Positions 25,865-34,971 of a stretch of DNA of 64,000 nt are shown here, in pieces (position 1 is the stretch's first letter; each line of letters begins with the position of its first letter). Under the pieces are notes generated by a model that was not told the origin of the DNA, searched no databases, and saw nothing but the letters and a program-made list of their open reading frames with translations. A program made the translations under genes and the position numbers. The stretch comes from Flavobacteriales bacterium UBA5081 (lineage in GTDB: Bacteria > Bacteroidota > Bacteroidia > Flavobacteriales_E > Vicingaceae). Location: the NCBI GenBank assembly GCA_002415785.1, contig DIAJ01000037.1:3331-67330 (forward strand), read 5' to 3'.

Positions 25865-26671
25865 TTAGGACTCTTTTCCGAGTTCAACTGCTCGGTTAAA
25901 TGCAGCATAGGCTGCCTCTTGAATCATGTCTTTAACATTATTATCATCCATAGAGTCTAAAGCAGCTCTAGTAGTTCCCCCTTTTGAGGCTACTCGGTTC
26001 ATCCAAACGCTGGGGCTTAAATCCGATTGGTTAAAAAGTTCCACAGCACCTTCGAAAGTTTGGCTAACTAATACTTTTGAATCGTGGTCGGAAAAACCCA
26101 TTTTTTGCGCGGCTTCCATCATAGATTGCATAAAGTAAAATACATAAGCCGGCCCACTACCTGAAATTCCTGTAGAAGCATCTACGTCATTTTCAGTATC
26201 TAATCGAACAGATTTACCTGTAGTGTCTAATAGTTTTTCTACAGTAGAAAGTTCTAATCTAGAAACTTCGTCTGAAGCGGTAAAAGAAGTTAAACCTTTA
26301 CCTACTTGCGCCGGTAAGTTTGGCATAGCACGTACGACCTTAGTGATTCCTAAGCCATCTTTCATGCTTTGAATAGTAACTCCAGCCATAATGGAAATCA
26401 CAATTTGATCTTTGTGCATCATGGGTTTTAATTCTGCCATTAACTCTTCGGCATGATAAGGTTTTACAGCAAGAAAAACGATATCTGCTTTGGGCAGACA
26501 ATCACTCAAATCAGTAAAAACATCAAAGCGACTCACTTTTTTAAGTTCTTCCGTTTTTTCCGGATTTGTATCCGAAATCATTAGGTTGGTTTTGTTTAGA
26601 AATTCTGATTTTACAAGAGCCCTTGCATAGGCTAAGCCCATATTTCCGGCTCCGATTACTAATACTTTCAT
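25865..26671 (-). CDS. proC: Pyrroline-5-carboxylate reductase
   Basis: 268 residues. Final step of proline synthesis. N-terminal Rossmann motif VIGAGNMGLAYARAL; AVKPYHAEEL; VRAMPNLPAQVGKGLT; STGISGSGPAYVFYFMQSM; C-terminal dimer helix with SKGGTTRAALDSMDD. It begins the operon with proB 26 bases downstream. All three proline genes are therefore together. Confidence 0.96.
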   Translation of the reverse strand: MKVLVIGAGNMGLAYARALVKSEFLNKTNLMISDTNPEKTEELKKVSRFDVFTDLSDCLPKADIVFLAVKPYHAEELMAELKPMMHKDQIVISIMAGVTIQSMKDGLGITKVVRAMPNLPAQVGKGLTSFTASDEVSRLELSTVEKLLDTTGKSVRLDTENDVDASTGISGSGPAYVFYFMQSMMEAAQKMGFSDHDSKVLVSQTFEGAVELFNQSDLSPSVWMNRVASKGGTTRAALDSMDDNNVKDMIQEAAYAAFNRAVELGKES

Positions 26672-26941
26672 TTGTTAAATTGAATTTTGTTCAATTAAAA
26701 GGTTTTTGAATAATTTTCTCTACCTACCGCAAGCATTGTGCATACTGCCGATATTTGAAAATTAATTTTAATTTATCTCAATTTTAATCATTTAATACCT
26801 TGATAATGATTTATTTGAAAGGATTGGGGATTGTTTTTGAGCTAATAGAGTTAAATTGTAAGTATGTCACCATCTGCGACAATTCGTCTCAATTGTGTAG
26901 ATATGTCAGCAATTGAAAGAATGTTTTTAGTCATCGTGCAA

Positions 26942-26971
26942 TTGTTCTATGTCATACAAGTTCTACTTTTG
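26942..26971 (+). promoter_or_regulatory. Canonical promoter upstream of the MepB-like gene
   Basis: TTG at 26942-26944, a 19-base spacer and TACTTTTG at 26964-26971: both elements and the spacing fit the Bacteroidota consensus. The leader would be about 55 bases. The rest of the gap between proC and this gene (26672-26941) is AT-rich and shows nothing else. Confidence 0.6.
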
Positions 26972-27031
26972 TAAGCAATGCCTTATGTTATAACTTTTAT
27001 AGTAAAAAAGTAAAATCTAGTAAAAAAATAA

Positions 27032-27526
27032 ATGGATACTAACCTAAAACAAATCAAAGTAGAGATTTACGATAAATGTTCTTTTGAAATTGCTGATTTT
27101 GTTAAAGAAGCAGAAAGCAAAGAATATGAGGCTTGTCGATTTGAACTTAATGGGAGAATTGTTTTTAGTAGAAATGCTAAAATTACGCCGAAAAAAAATG
27201 GACAATTCGTGACATTTTGGAAGCGAAATAATCGTGGAACGATTGAACCTTTTCATGAAACCGATCGAATTGATTTTTATGTAGTAAATGTGCGGAATGA
27301 TAGTAAGTTTGGGCAATTTGTTTTCCCAAAATCAGTACTGATTAAGAAAGGGATAATATCAACCGACAAAAAAGAAGGAAAAAGAGCATTTCGACTTTAT
27401 CCGACATGGGATAAAGTTAAAAGCAAACAAGCTGAACGAGCTCAAAAATGGCAACTGAACTATTTTTATGAAATCAACAATCTAACGAACTTGAATAATG
27501 TTGCGGAATTATACGAAAGTGACTAG
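27032..27526 (+). CDS. MepB-family protein
   Basis: 164 residues. It matches the MepB family (named after a gene next to the Staphylococcus MepA efflux pump): an early YEACRFELNGRIVFSRNAKITPKK segment, then FVTFWKRN, DFYVVNV, FGQFVFPKSVLIKKGI and a closing KRAFRLYPTWD. The biochemical role is not known. It stands alone with its own canonical promoter, between the proline and purine genes; no mepA- or mepR-like gene is present, so the name should not be read as a drug-efflux function. Confidence 0.8.
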   Translation: MDTNLKQIKVEIYDKCSFEIADFVKEAESKEYEACRFELNGRIVFSRNAKITPKKNGQFVTFWKRNNRGTIEPFHETDRIDFYVVNVRNDSKFGQFVFPKSVLIKKGIISTDKKEGKRAFRLYPTWDKVKSKQAERAQKWQLNYFYEINNLTNLNNVAELYESD

Positions 27527-27675
27527 CTATGGAAGAAATATTTTATTGTTAGGTTAATTTAGGTTAATTGTAATTAAACAGTATTGGTATATTTCTTAAA
27601 TCGTAGACAAGTGTTTAACTCAAGAGTTGGAAAGAAAAAGGCATAGTTTCATTTAAAATAAGCATTAATTTTTCC

Positions 27676-28620
27676 TCAATCCTCAAAATAATCTACCAAA
27701 TCCACATTCCCGCCGCTGAGAATAATGCCTACTTTTTGGTTTTGGAAGAGAGGTTTGTTGGTTAATACAGCAGCAAGTGGAACAGCTGCTGAGGGTTCAA
27801 CAATGATTTTCATACGCTCCCATATTAGTCGCATAGCATCTACAATAGCTTCCTCGCTCACACATAAAATATCTTCTACTTCCTTTTTAATAATGGAGAA
27901 ATTCAACTCTCCTAATGAGGTTCGTAAGCCATCTGCTATGGTCTTTGGGTTTTCTTGAGGAATTAGCTTCCCTGATTTAAAGGATTGATATGCATCATCT
28001 GCTCCGCTAGGTTCACAGCCATAAACTAATGCATTATGGAAGTACTTATTAGAAAGTGAAGTGCCGGCTAAAAGTCCGCCACCGCCTACAGGACAGAGGA
28101 TAGCATCTAAATCATTACAATCTTCAATGAGCTCTTTTGCTGCTGTTGCCTGTCCGCAAACGATGTTAAAGTGGTCATAAGGAGGTATAAAAATTGCTTG
28201 AGTGGCAGCTTTTAATTTTAGCATTTCGCTTTCTCGGGCTTCTAGGTTTGAAGTGCAAAAAGTGATTTCGCCACCGTAGTTTTTTACCGCCTCAACTTTA
28301 ACTTTTGGTGAGTTTTCAGGCATTACAATATAGGCTTTAATGCCCAATTCTTTGGCAGCTAGAGCTACTGCTTGCGCATGATTTCCCGAGGAGTGAGTGA
28401 CAACTCCATTTGCTTTTTCTGCTTCCGTAAGTTGTTGAAGCGCAAAAAGTGCCCCTCGCATTTTAAAAGCTCCTACTTTTTGAAAATTCTCACACTTAAA
28501 GTAGATTTCGCATCCGGCTAGTTGATTTATAGCGGTTGACTGCAAAATAGGTGTTCTGTGAACTCCCTTACTTATACTCTTGTGAGCAAACTCAATATCT
28601 TTAGCAGTAGGATAGTGCAT
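27676..28620 (-). CDS. PLP-dependent threonine/serine dehydratase or serine racemase
   Basis: 314 residues, fold type II PLP enzyme. The PLP lysine is in GAFKMRGA; the substrate loop is SSGNHAQAVA; the phosphate-binding glycine loop is PVGGGGLLAG. No C-terminal ACT domain, so it is the short catabolic or serine-racemase type rather than biosynthetic IlvA. It starts directly at the purE stop, which suggests cotranscription with purK-purE. The sequence alone cannot separate dehydratase from racemase activity. Confidence 0.88.
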   Translation of the reverse strand: MHYPTAKDIEFAHKSISKGVHRTPILQSTAINQLAGCEIYFKCENFQKVGAFKMRGALFALQQLTEAEKANGVVTHSSGNHAQAVALAAKELGIKAYIVMPENSPKVKVEAVKNYGGEITFCTSNLEARESEMLKLKAATQAIFIPPYDHFNIVCGQATAAKELIEDCNDLDAILCPVGGGGLLAGTSLSNKYFHNALVYGCEPSGADDAYQSFKSGKLIPQENPKTIADGLRTSLGELNFSIIKKEVEDILCVSEEAIVDAMRLIWERMKIIVEPSAAVPLAAVLTNKPLFQNQKVGIILSGGNVDLVDYFED

Positions 28621-29112
28621 TTACTTTTGCTTGAGCTCCTTATTCATTAGTGCTACCTTTTCTTTAAGCTCTTCTTTATAATCAGCCATTTGCTTTGCAA
28701 TCTTTTCATCTGCCGTAGCAATAATTTGAGCTGCTAAAATGGCGGCATTTTTAGCTCCATTAAGGGCTACTGTGGCAACGGGAACTCCACCGGGCATTTG
28801 CAAAATCGACAAAACAGAATCCCATCCGTCAATCGAATTGGATGATTTTATGGGCACTCCAATAACAGGCAGAGGAGTAATAGAAGCTACCATTCCGGGT
28901 AAATGTGCTGCGCCACCTGCTGCGGCGATAATTACTTGCAAGCCTTTAGATTTGGCGTTTTTAGCGTATTCCAACATTTTTTCCGGCGTACGATGAGCAG
29001 AAACAATTTCTACTTCATGCGGAATATTCATTTCCTTTAAAAAGTCCGTAGCAGCTTCCATGACTTTTAAGTCGGAAATACTGCCCATTATAATTCCAAT
29101 TTTTACTGACAT
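28621..29112 (-). CDS. purE: N5-carboxyaminoimidazole ribonucleotide mutase
   Basis: 163 residues, class I PurE. It moves the carboxyl group of N5-CAIR to give CAIR in purine synthesis. Motifs: GIIMGSISDLKVMEAA (nucleotide loop), EIVSAHRTPEKM with the catalytic histidine, AAAGGAAHLPGM, and GGVPVATVALNGAKNAA. It follows purK after 3 bases, consistent with a two-step PurK-PurE route. Confidence 0.97.
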   Translation of the reverse strand: MSVKIGIIMGSISDLKVMEAATDFLKEMNIPHEVEIVSAHRTPEKMLEYAKNAKSKGLQVIIAAAGGAAHLPGMVASITPLPVIGVPIKSSNSIDGWDSVLSILQMPGGVPVATVALNGAKNAAILAAQIIATADEKIAKQMADYKEELKEKVALMNKELKQK

Positions 29113-29115
29113 AAC

Positions 29116-30264
29116 TTATTTTTTGGCGCTAACCGTAGCGCTTGATTTAATTTTCTTTGCTAACTTCTTTGCTTCTTCTAGGCTAGGGTTTACAATGGTT
29201 ACATGACCCATTTTGCGGAAAGGTTTTACCATCGCTTTGCCATAAAGGTGAGGGTAAACTCCTGACTCAGTTAATAAAGCAGTCATTCCTCTATAATCTG
29301 CTTCACCTTTGGCATCTTCTTCTCCTAAAAGGTTTACCATAACAGCCGGCTGTATGAGTTTGGTGTCGCCCAAAGGTAAATTTAAAATTGAACGTAAGTG
29401 CTGAGCAAACTGCGATGTAATATTTCCCTCAATGGTATGGTGACCGCTATTGTGTGCTCTTGGTGCTACTTCATTAACCATTAAATTGCCTTTTTTGTCT
29501 AAAAACATTTCTACGGCTAAAATCCCCACCATGTCTAACTTCTCAATAACTTTCTCTGCCAAACGGTAGGCTTTTTCTTCAACTTCTTTTTGTACGCTAG
29601 CCGGTGAAAATAAAAATTCAACCATATTAGCTATGGGGTTAAACTCCATTTCAACTAGAGGGAAGTGTTTTATTTCACCTTTTTTATTTCGTGCAACAAT
29701 CACAGAAAGTTCTTTATCTAAATCAACCGCTTCTTCAATTACTGAGGGAGCATCAAAAGCTTTTTCTAGATCAGCTTTGCTTTTTAGAGACTGAACTCCA
29801 TAACCATCGTAGCCGGAAGTTCTAAGCTTTTGAAAAATTGGAAACTGAAGTTCAGAATTTTCTAAATCAGCTTTACCGTTAATAAGGTGATAAGGTGATG
29901 TAGGAATCTGGTGCTTTTCATAAAATTGTTTCTGCAAACCTTTGTCTTGAATAAGCTTTAGAACACCAGCTTGGGGAAATACTTTTTTGCCTTCCTCTTC
30001 AAGTTGAGCAAGTGCATCGGCATTGACATCTTCAAATTCAATGGTAATCACATCTTTGTCTTTCCCAAAAGCATAAACTGTATCAAAGTCCTTAAAGTCG
30101 CCCTGAACAAATTCATGTGCCAAATCTTTACATGGCGCTTCTGCCGAAGGGTCTAAAACACAAATATGAAGGTTTAGGTTGTAGGCCTCTTGCAAGGTCA
30201 TACGCCCTAATTGTCCGCCACCTAATAGGCCAATTTTAAAACTACTGTTGTGTATGTTTTTCAT
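29116..30264 (-). CDS. purK: N5-carboxyaminoimidazole ribonucleotide synthase
   Basis: About 382 residues. ATP-grasp enzyme that carboxylates aminoimidazole ribonucleotide with bicarbonate. GLLGGGQLGRM opens the pre-ATP domain; ITIEFEDVNADAL, KLRTSGYDGYGVQ and EVAPRAHNSGHHTIE are family hallmarks. The ATG at 30264 is preferred to the TTG at 30291, which would add nine unmatched residues. First gene of purK-purE-dehydratase. Confidence 0.95.
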   Translation of the reverse strand: MKNIHNSSFKIGLLGGGQLGRMTLQEAYNLNLHICVLDPSAEAPCKDLAHEFVQGDFKDFDTVYAFGKDKDVITIEFEDVNADALAQLEEEGKKVFPQAGVLKLIQDKGLQKQFYEKHQIPTSPYHLINGKADLENSELQFPIFQKLRTSGYDGYGVQSLKSKADLEKAFDAPSVIEEAVDLDKELSVIVARNKKGEIKHFPLVEMEFNPIANMVEFLFSPASVQKEVEEKAYRLAEKVIEKLDMVGILAVEMFLDKKGNLMVNEVAPRAHNSGHHTIEGNITSQFAQHLRSILNLPLGDTKLIQPAVMVNLLGEEDAKGEADYRGMTALLTESGVYPHLYGKAMVKPFRKMGHVTIVNPSLEEAKKLAKKIKSSATVSAKK

Positions 30265-30330
30265 CTTTTCTTCTGCTATTTTCTGCGGCAAAGATAGAGG
30301 GAATAATCTTGAGAATAAACTCTAAATGCA

Positions 30331-30363
30331 TTTGAGTTTGTGGTGGTATAATTGGTACTTTTG
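30331..30363 (+). promoter_or_regulatory. Promoter of the hpt-adk fusion gene
   Basis: TTTG at 30331-30334, a 21-base spacer, and TACTTTTG at 30356-30363, a perfect TAnnTTTG. The transcript would begin near 30368, so an in-frame TTG at 30352 cannot be the start and the TTG at 30391 is favoured. Confidence 0.6.
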
Positions 30364-30390
30364 TCTGCCTTACAAAGCAAATTTTTCATT

Positions 30391-31521
30391 TTGAAAAAAA
30401 TTAAACTTCACGATAAAGTATTTGAGTCTTATATTTCTGAAAGCGAGATTCAAAAGTCGATAGACCGAATTGCTAAAGACATTCATGGTAAGTACATAGG
30501 AAAAAAGCCTGTTTTTATTGGCGTATTGAATGGCTGCTTTTATTTTGCAGCTGATTTAATGAAACGTATTGATTTTGACAGTGAAATTTCCTTTGTAAAG
30601 GTAGCTTCTTATCAAGGAACAAAAAGCACAGGAAACGTTAGGCAGTTATTAGGTTTAGATCAAAAAGTGCAAGATCGTCATGTAATTATTATTGAAGATA
30701 TTGTTGACACCGGTAATACGGTAGAAGCTGTTTCTGAGCAAATTCATGCGATGGGAGCCAAGTCGGTGGCGATAGCTACTTTATTGCTTAAGCCTGAAGT
30801 GTACACTAAAAATATTCCGATTGATTTTGCTGCCATCGAAATTAAGCCGGATTTTGTCGTAGGCTATGGCTTAGATTATGATGGCTTAGGCAGAAATTTA
30901 AATGAATTATACGTCTTGTCAAAAGACCAAAAATTAAATACTAACAGTAACAAAATGAATATAGTATTATTTGGACCTCCGGGCGCCGGAAAAGGAACGC
31001 AAGCTGTTCGTTTAAAAGAAGAGTATCAGTTAGTACACCTTTCTACCGGTGATATTTTGAGAAATGAAATCGAAAAAAACTCACCTTTAGGTAAAAAAGC
31101 TCAAACCTTTATGGATAAGGGAGAGTTAGTTCCGGATGAAGTGGTTATTGGCATGATTGAAAACTACTTAAACGAGCACAAAGATTCAAAGGGCTTTATT
31201 TTTGACGGTTTTCCAAGAACGACTGAACAAGCTCAAGCCTTGGACGATTTACTTCAAAAGCACAATACTGAAATTGACACCATGTTATCTTTAGAGGTAG
31301 ATGATGAAGAGTTAGTTGCCAGAATTGTTCAGCGAGGTAAAGATTCAGGAAGAGCTGATGATAAGAATGAGTCGGTAATTTTTAATCGAATTCTAACTTA
31401 CAATAAAAAGACAGCTCCTTTAAAAGATTATTATAAAGGTCAAGGGAAATACAACTCAATTGATGGAGTAGGTAGTATGGAGCAAGTGTTTGACCGCCTG
31501 ACGAATGCAATCAATAAGTAA
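30391..31521 (+). CDS. Fused hypoxanthine phosphoribosyltransferase-adenylate kinase
   Basis: About 376 residues from a TTG start. Residues 1-180 are a type I phosphoribosyltransferase (PRPP loop VIIIEDIVDTGNT; GVLNGCFYFAADLM), which salvages hypoxanthine and guanine. A short linker rich in N, S and K follows. From residue 189 (MNIVLFGPPGAGKGTQ) it is an adenylate kinase with Walker A, LSTGDILRNE, DGFPRTTEQA and a short LID without zinc cysteines. The reading frame is continuous, so both activities are on one chain. The fusion links purine salvage to AMP/ADP balance and is known from related Bacteroidota. The adenylate kinase start ATG at 30955 could also give a separate product. Confidence 0.92.
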   Translation: MKKIKLHDKVFESYISESEIQKSIDRIAKDIHGKYIGKKPVFIGVLNGCFYFAADLMKRIDFDSEISFVKVASYQGTKSTGNVRQLLGLDQKVQDRHVIIIEDIVDTGNTVEAVSEQIHAMGAKSVAIATLLLKPEVYTKNIPIDFAAIEIKPDFVVGYGLDYDGLGRNLNELYVLSKDQKLNTNSNKMNIVLFGPPGAGKGTQAVRLKEEYQLVHLSTGDILRNEIEKNSPLGKKAQTFMDKGELVPDEVVIGMIENYLNEHKDSKGFIFDGFPRTTEQAQALDDLLQKHNTEIDTMLSLEVDDEELVARIVQRGKDSGRADDKNESVIFNRILTYNKKTAPLKDYYKGQGKYNSIDGVGSMEQVFDRLTNAINK

Positions 31522-31524
31522 AGA

Positions 31525-33222
31525 TTAAAACTTTATACCTGCGATGAGGATGTCGTCAACTTGTTCGTCATCTCTCATCCAGTTTAGCATGGCATTTTTT
31601 ACAATATTACCTTGATCTTTCATTGGAAGGTGAGCCATTGATTTTACCATTTCTCCCACATTTTTTGTCATAAATTTCTTTCCTCTTGGGCCGCCAAATT
31701 GGTCAGGGTAACCGTCGGAAAATAAATAAAAACAATCACCTCGCTCAAAGCCGATTCGGTGTGTTTTAAAGCTCTTTTTATGTCGTGATTCCCCACCAAT
31801 AGAGTATTTGTCACCCTTTACTATATGTAGATCATCATCTTTTACAAAATACAATGGACGCATTGCACCGGCAAATTCAATTTTTTGCTGTTCAAAATTT
31901 ACGGCTATTAAACCTAACTCCATTCCATCCTTACTGCTGAAGTCTGCTGCTGAGTTTTGGTTGAGAGCTATTCTAACTCTTTTATCTAGTTCCTTTAAAA
32001 TAACTCCGGGGTCTGTAATTTTCTGATCAGATACAATTTCATTCAGTTGAGTATAGCCTATAATTGACATAAATGCTCCGGGTACTCCATGTCCTGTGCA
32101 ATCAATAACAGCAAAAAAAGCTTTGTTTCGACTGGAGTCGTACCAGTAAAAGTCGCCACTTACAATGTCTTTTGGTGCGTAATAAATAAAGGAGTCAGGC
32201 AGCTTTTCACGAATTTTATGTAAACTTGGTAAAATTGAAGCTTGAATTCGCTTAGCATAATTAATGCTTTCAGTGATTTCTTTGTTTTGGTTTTCTACAG
32301 TTTCTTTTTCTTCGAGCAATTGTTTTGTTCGTTCCTCAACTTTTTGCTCTAGTGTAGCATTTAAGTTCTTCAATTCTTTATTTGCCTGATCAAGATCTCT
32401 TAAACTCTTAATTAATGCTTCCTCAGCTTTACGTTTTTCAGTAATGTCTTTTATAATTCCCTGGTAGCCAATAATCTGATCTTGCTTGTCGCGAATTACA
32501 ATGGTGCTCAACATACAATGCAAAACAGTATTTCCATCTTTTTTTAAAAGATCAACCTCATAGTCAGAAACTTCTCCATTTTTCTCTAGAATTTCCATTA
32601 AGCGATGACGATCGTTATCATCAATGTAAAGGTCGTTTACTTTTATATAATCTATGTCGTCTAAATCATATCCAAAAAGCTTTAAACCTGCGGGGTTTAC
32701 ATCTATAAAATCACCATCAGTTGTAGAAATATAAATGGCATCGTTGGAGCGAACGAATAGCTCTCTATATCTTTCTTCACTTTTTCGAAGCTGATCCTCC
32801 GTTTTTTTTCTCTCAATTGCATAAGCAATTGATCGGTTTAAAGTGTCTTTGTCAATATCACTTTTTACCAGAAAATCTTGAGCGCCTTTCTGAACTGCAT
32901 TTTTACCTACAACATCATCTTCCATTTCTGTTAAAATGATAAACGGAATGTCGGGAAAAGCACGAAAAAGGTCATTAAAAGTATGAATACCGAAACTATC
33001 GGGTAGGAATAAATTAACTAAAATAATATCTATATCAGATTCATTTAGTATTTCTTCTGCCTCACTTAAACTAATTACATGATAGATTTCATAATTATAA
33101 TCAATTGACATAGAGAGTAGCTCGCCTATAATCAAGGCGTCACTCTCAGAGCTTTCAACGATTAAAACATTCAGCTGTTCAAGTTCTTTCTTACTTTCAA
33201 TTTGCGTTTCCAATCTATCCAT
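31525..33222 (-). CDS. Response-regulator/PAS/SpoIIE-type serine phosphatase
   Basis: About 565 residues. Domains in order: receiver (about 10-130), PAS (about 145-270; ELFVRSNDAIYISTTDGDFIDVNPAG), a coiled coil (about 270-330) and a PP2C/SpoIIE phosphatase (about 330-565; SGDFYWYD, DCTGHGVPGAFMS, LFSDGYPDQFGG). In the receiver the phosphoacceptor position reads ILVNLFLPD, with asparagine where aspartate is expected, so it may not be phosphorylated. It likely controls an anti-sigma antagonist or a similar partner by dephosphorylation. The ATG at 33222 fits the promoter at 33238-33245; the TTG at 33240 would lie upstream of the transcript. Confidence 0.88.
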   Translation of the reverse strand: MDRLETQIESKKELEQLNVLIVESSESDALIIGELLSMSIDYNYEIYHVISLSEAEEILNESDIDIILVNLFLPDSFGIHTFNDLFRAFPDIPFIILTEMEDDVVGKNAVQKGAQDFLVKSDIDKDTLNRSIAYAIERKKTEDQLRKSEERYRELFVRSNDAIYISTTDGDFIDVNPAGLKLFGYDLDDIDYIKVNDLYIDDNDRHRLMEILEKNGEVSDYEVDLLKKDGNTVLHCMLSTIVIRDKQDQIIGYQGIIKDITEKRKAEEALIKSLRDLDQANKELKNLNATLEQKVEERTKQLLEEKETVENQNKEITESINYAKRIQASILPSLHKIREKLPDSFIYYAPKDIVSGDFYWYDSSRNKAFFAVIDCTGHGVPGAFMSIIGYTQLNEIVSDQKITDPGVILKELDKRVRIALNQNSAADFSSKDGMELGLIAVNFEQQKIEFAGAMRPLYFVKDDDLHIVKGDKYSIGGESRHKKSFKTHRIGFERGDCFYLFSDGYPDQFGGPRGKKFMTKNVGEMVKSMAHLPMKDQGNIVKNAMLNWMRDDEQVDDILIAGIKF

Positions 33223-33237
33223 AATCTTGTCAGAAAT

Positions 33238-33245
33238 CAAATATA
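33238..33245 (-). promoter_or_regulatory. -7 element of the phosphatase gene
   Basis: Minus-strand TATATTTG, perfect TAnnTTTG, with a transcript start near 33232 and a leader of about 10 bases before the ATG at 33222. Confidence 0.5.
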
Positions 33246-33375
33246 CAGTTTAAGTATTTAACATTTATTTAATACGACATTTTTTTCGCTAAAAGGATAA
33301 AATTATCTGATAATGGGTTAAATTATTATGATAAAAGGACTTCTTTATTAAGCAAAAAGAAGCCTCATTTTTAAA

Positions 33376-33383
33376 TACCTTTG
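33376..33383 (+). promoter_or_regulatory. -7 element of the obgE operon
   Basis: TACCTTTG, perfect TAnnTTTG, 14 bases before the ATG at 33398. The leader would be about 10 bases. Confidence 0.5.
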
Positions 33384-33397
33384 CGGAAATTTTCTTC

Positions 33398-34390
33398 ATG
33401 GCAAATTCCAATTTTATCGATTATGTAAAAATCTGTTGTCGATCCGGTAAAGGAGGCGCAGGTTCTGCTCACTTGCACCGCGACAGATTGACCGCAAAAG
33501 GTGGTCCTGATGGCGGTGATGGCGGTCGTGGTGGACACATTATAGTAAAAGGGAACAGCCAACTATGGACATTACTTCATTTAAAATACCGCAAGCATAT
33601 CATTGCTGAAGCAGGACAGAATGGTGGAGCAAACCACAGCAGCGGAAAGGAAGGAGAAGATCAAATTATTGAAGTACCTATTGGCACAGTTGCTAAAGAT
33701 GCAGATACGGGTGAGCAACTGTTTGAAATACTTGAAGATGGTGAAGAACAAATCTTAGTTTCCGGAGGAAGGGGCGGATTGGGAAATTCTCACTTTAAGT
33801 CATCAACACATCAAACACCACGCTATGCTCAGCCCGGTGAGCCCGGGAAAGAGGAATGGAAAGTTTTAGAGCTAAAAGTACTAGCTGATGTGGGCTTAGT
33901 GGGCTTTCCAAATGCAGGTAAATCAACACTGCTTTCTGTCATTTCAGCTGCAAAACCTGAAATAGCCAATTACCCCTTTACAACCCTTACTCCAAACTTA
34001 GGGATGATTCCATATCGTGATCACCGATCGTTTGTTATGGCTGATATCCCCGGAATTATTGAAGGCGCTCATGAAGGGAAGGGATTAGGATTAAGATTTT
34101 TAAGACATATTGAAAGAAACTCAGTTTTACTCTTTTTAGTACCGGCAGACAGCGATGACATTCTAAAAGAATATCAAGTTCTGCTGAATGAATTAAAAGA
34201 ACACAATCCGGAACTTTTAGATAAAAGACGGATTTTGGCAATCAGTAAAAGTGATATGCTGGACGAAGAGTTGATGGAGGAAATGAGTGCTAGTTTGGGC
34301 GATGTAAAACACATTTATATTTCTTCGGTAGCACAACATAATATTACAGAGCTCAAAGATTTATTGTGGAATGAAATTAATGCCAAATGA
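33398..34390 (+). CDS. obgE: Obg-family GTPase
   Basis: 330 residues. Essential ribosome-assembly GTPase. The N-terminal glycine-rich Obg fold (1-158: GKGGAGSAHLHRDR, GGPDGGDGGRGGHI) is followed by the G domain: G1 GFPNAGKSTLLS, G2 FTTLTPNLG, G3 DIPGIIEGA, and G4 as ISKSDML (serine in place of the usual asparagine). No C-terminal OCT domain. First gene of a four-gene run; the next start overlaps its stop by 4 bases (ATGA). Confidence 0.97.
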   Translation: MANSNFIDYVKICCRSGKGGAGSAHLHRDRLTAKGGPDGGDGGRGGHIIVKGNSQLWTLLHLKYRKHIIAEAGQNGGANHSSGKEGEDQIIEVPIGTVAKDADTGEQLFEILEDGEEQILVSGGRGGLGNSHFKSSTHQTPRYAQPGEPGKEEWKVLELKVLADVGLVGFPNAGKSTLLSVISAAKPEIANYPFTTLTPNLGMIPYRDHRSFVMADIPGIIEGAHEGKGLGLRFLRHIERNSVLLFLVPADSDDILKEYQVLLNELKEHNPELLDKRRILAISKSDMLDEELMEEMSASLGDVKHIYISSVAQHNITELKDLLWNEINAK

Positions 34391-34965
34391 TTGAAGCTAT
34401 TTTAGACTTCGACCAAGAACTGTTTTTAGCACTCAACCGCCTGAATTCAGGTTTTATGGATTCGATTATGGTGTTTATTTCAGGAAAATTAGAATGGATA
34501 CCACTCTATGTAATTTTGTTGTATTTTGTTTACAAAAAATACGGGAAACACACTTGGATTATATTGATTGGAGCTGCGCTAACAGTTACCTTAGCTGATC
34601 AAATTTCAGTGCAACTTTTTAAAAATGTTTTTGAGCGGTTACGCCCTTGTCATAATCCTGATATTAATGAAATGGTTCATATTGTGAACAATAAATGTGG
34701 TGGTCAATTTGGCTTTGTTTCTAGCCACGCAACCAATACATTTGCCATTGCTACTTTTTTGGGCTTGCTTTTAAAGGGGGCAAAAAAGAAGACTACTTTA
34801 GTCTTGTTATTGATTTGGGCAGCAATAGTATCTTATAGTAGAATCTATTTAGGCGTTCATTATCCATTGGATGTTCTTTGCGGCGGTATTTTAGGAGTAG
34901 GAATCGGTTATTTTGTTTATCGACTATCAAAATACTTTATTTTAAAACGAACTCAATCAACATAA
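34387..34965 (+). CDS. PAP2-family membrane phosphatase
   Basis: 192 residues, about five or six membrane helices. The three phosphatase signature motifs are KNVFERLRP, SSHATNTFAIATF and SRIYLGVHYPLDVLCGG. Substrates of relatives are undecaprenyl pyrophosphate, phosphatidylglycerol phosphate or lipid A phosphate; the sequence does not decide. It overlaps obgE by 4 bases and is followed by crcB after 6 bases. Confidence 0.92.
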   Translation: MIEAILDFDQELFLALNRLNSGFMDSIMVFISGKLEWIPLYVILLYFVYKKYGKHTWIILIGAALTVTLADQISVQLFKNVFERLRPCHNPDINEMVHIVNNKCGGQFGFVSSHATNTFAIATFLGLLLKGAKKKTTLVLLLIWAAIVSYSRIYLGVHYPLDVLCGGILGVGIGYFVYRLSKYFILKRTQST

Positions 34966-34971
34966 TTAATC

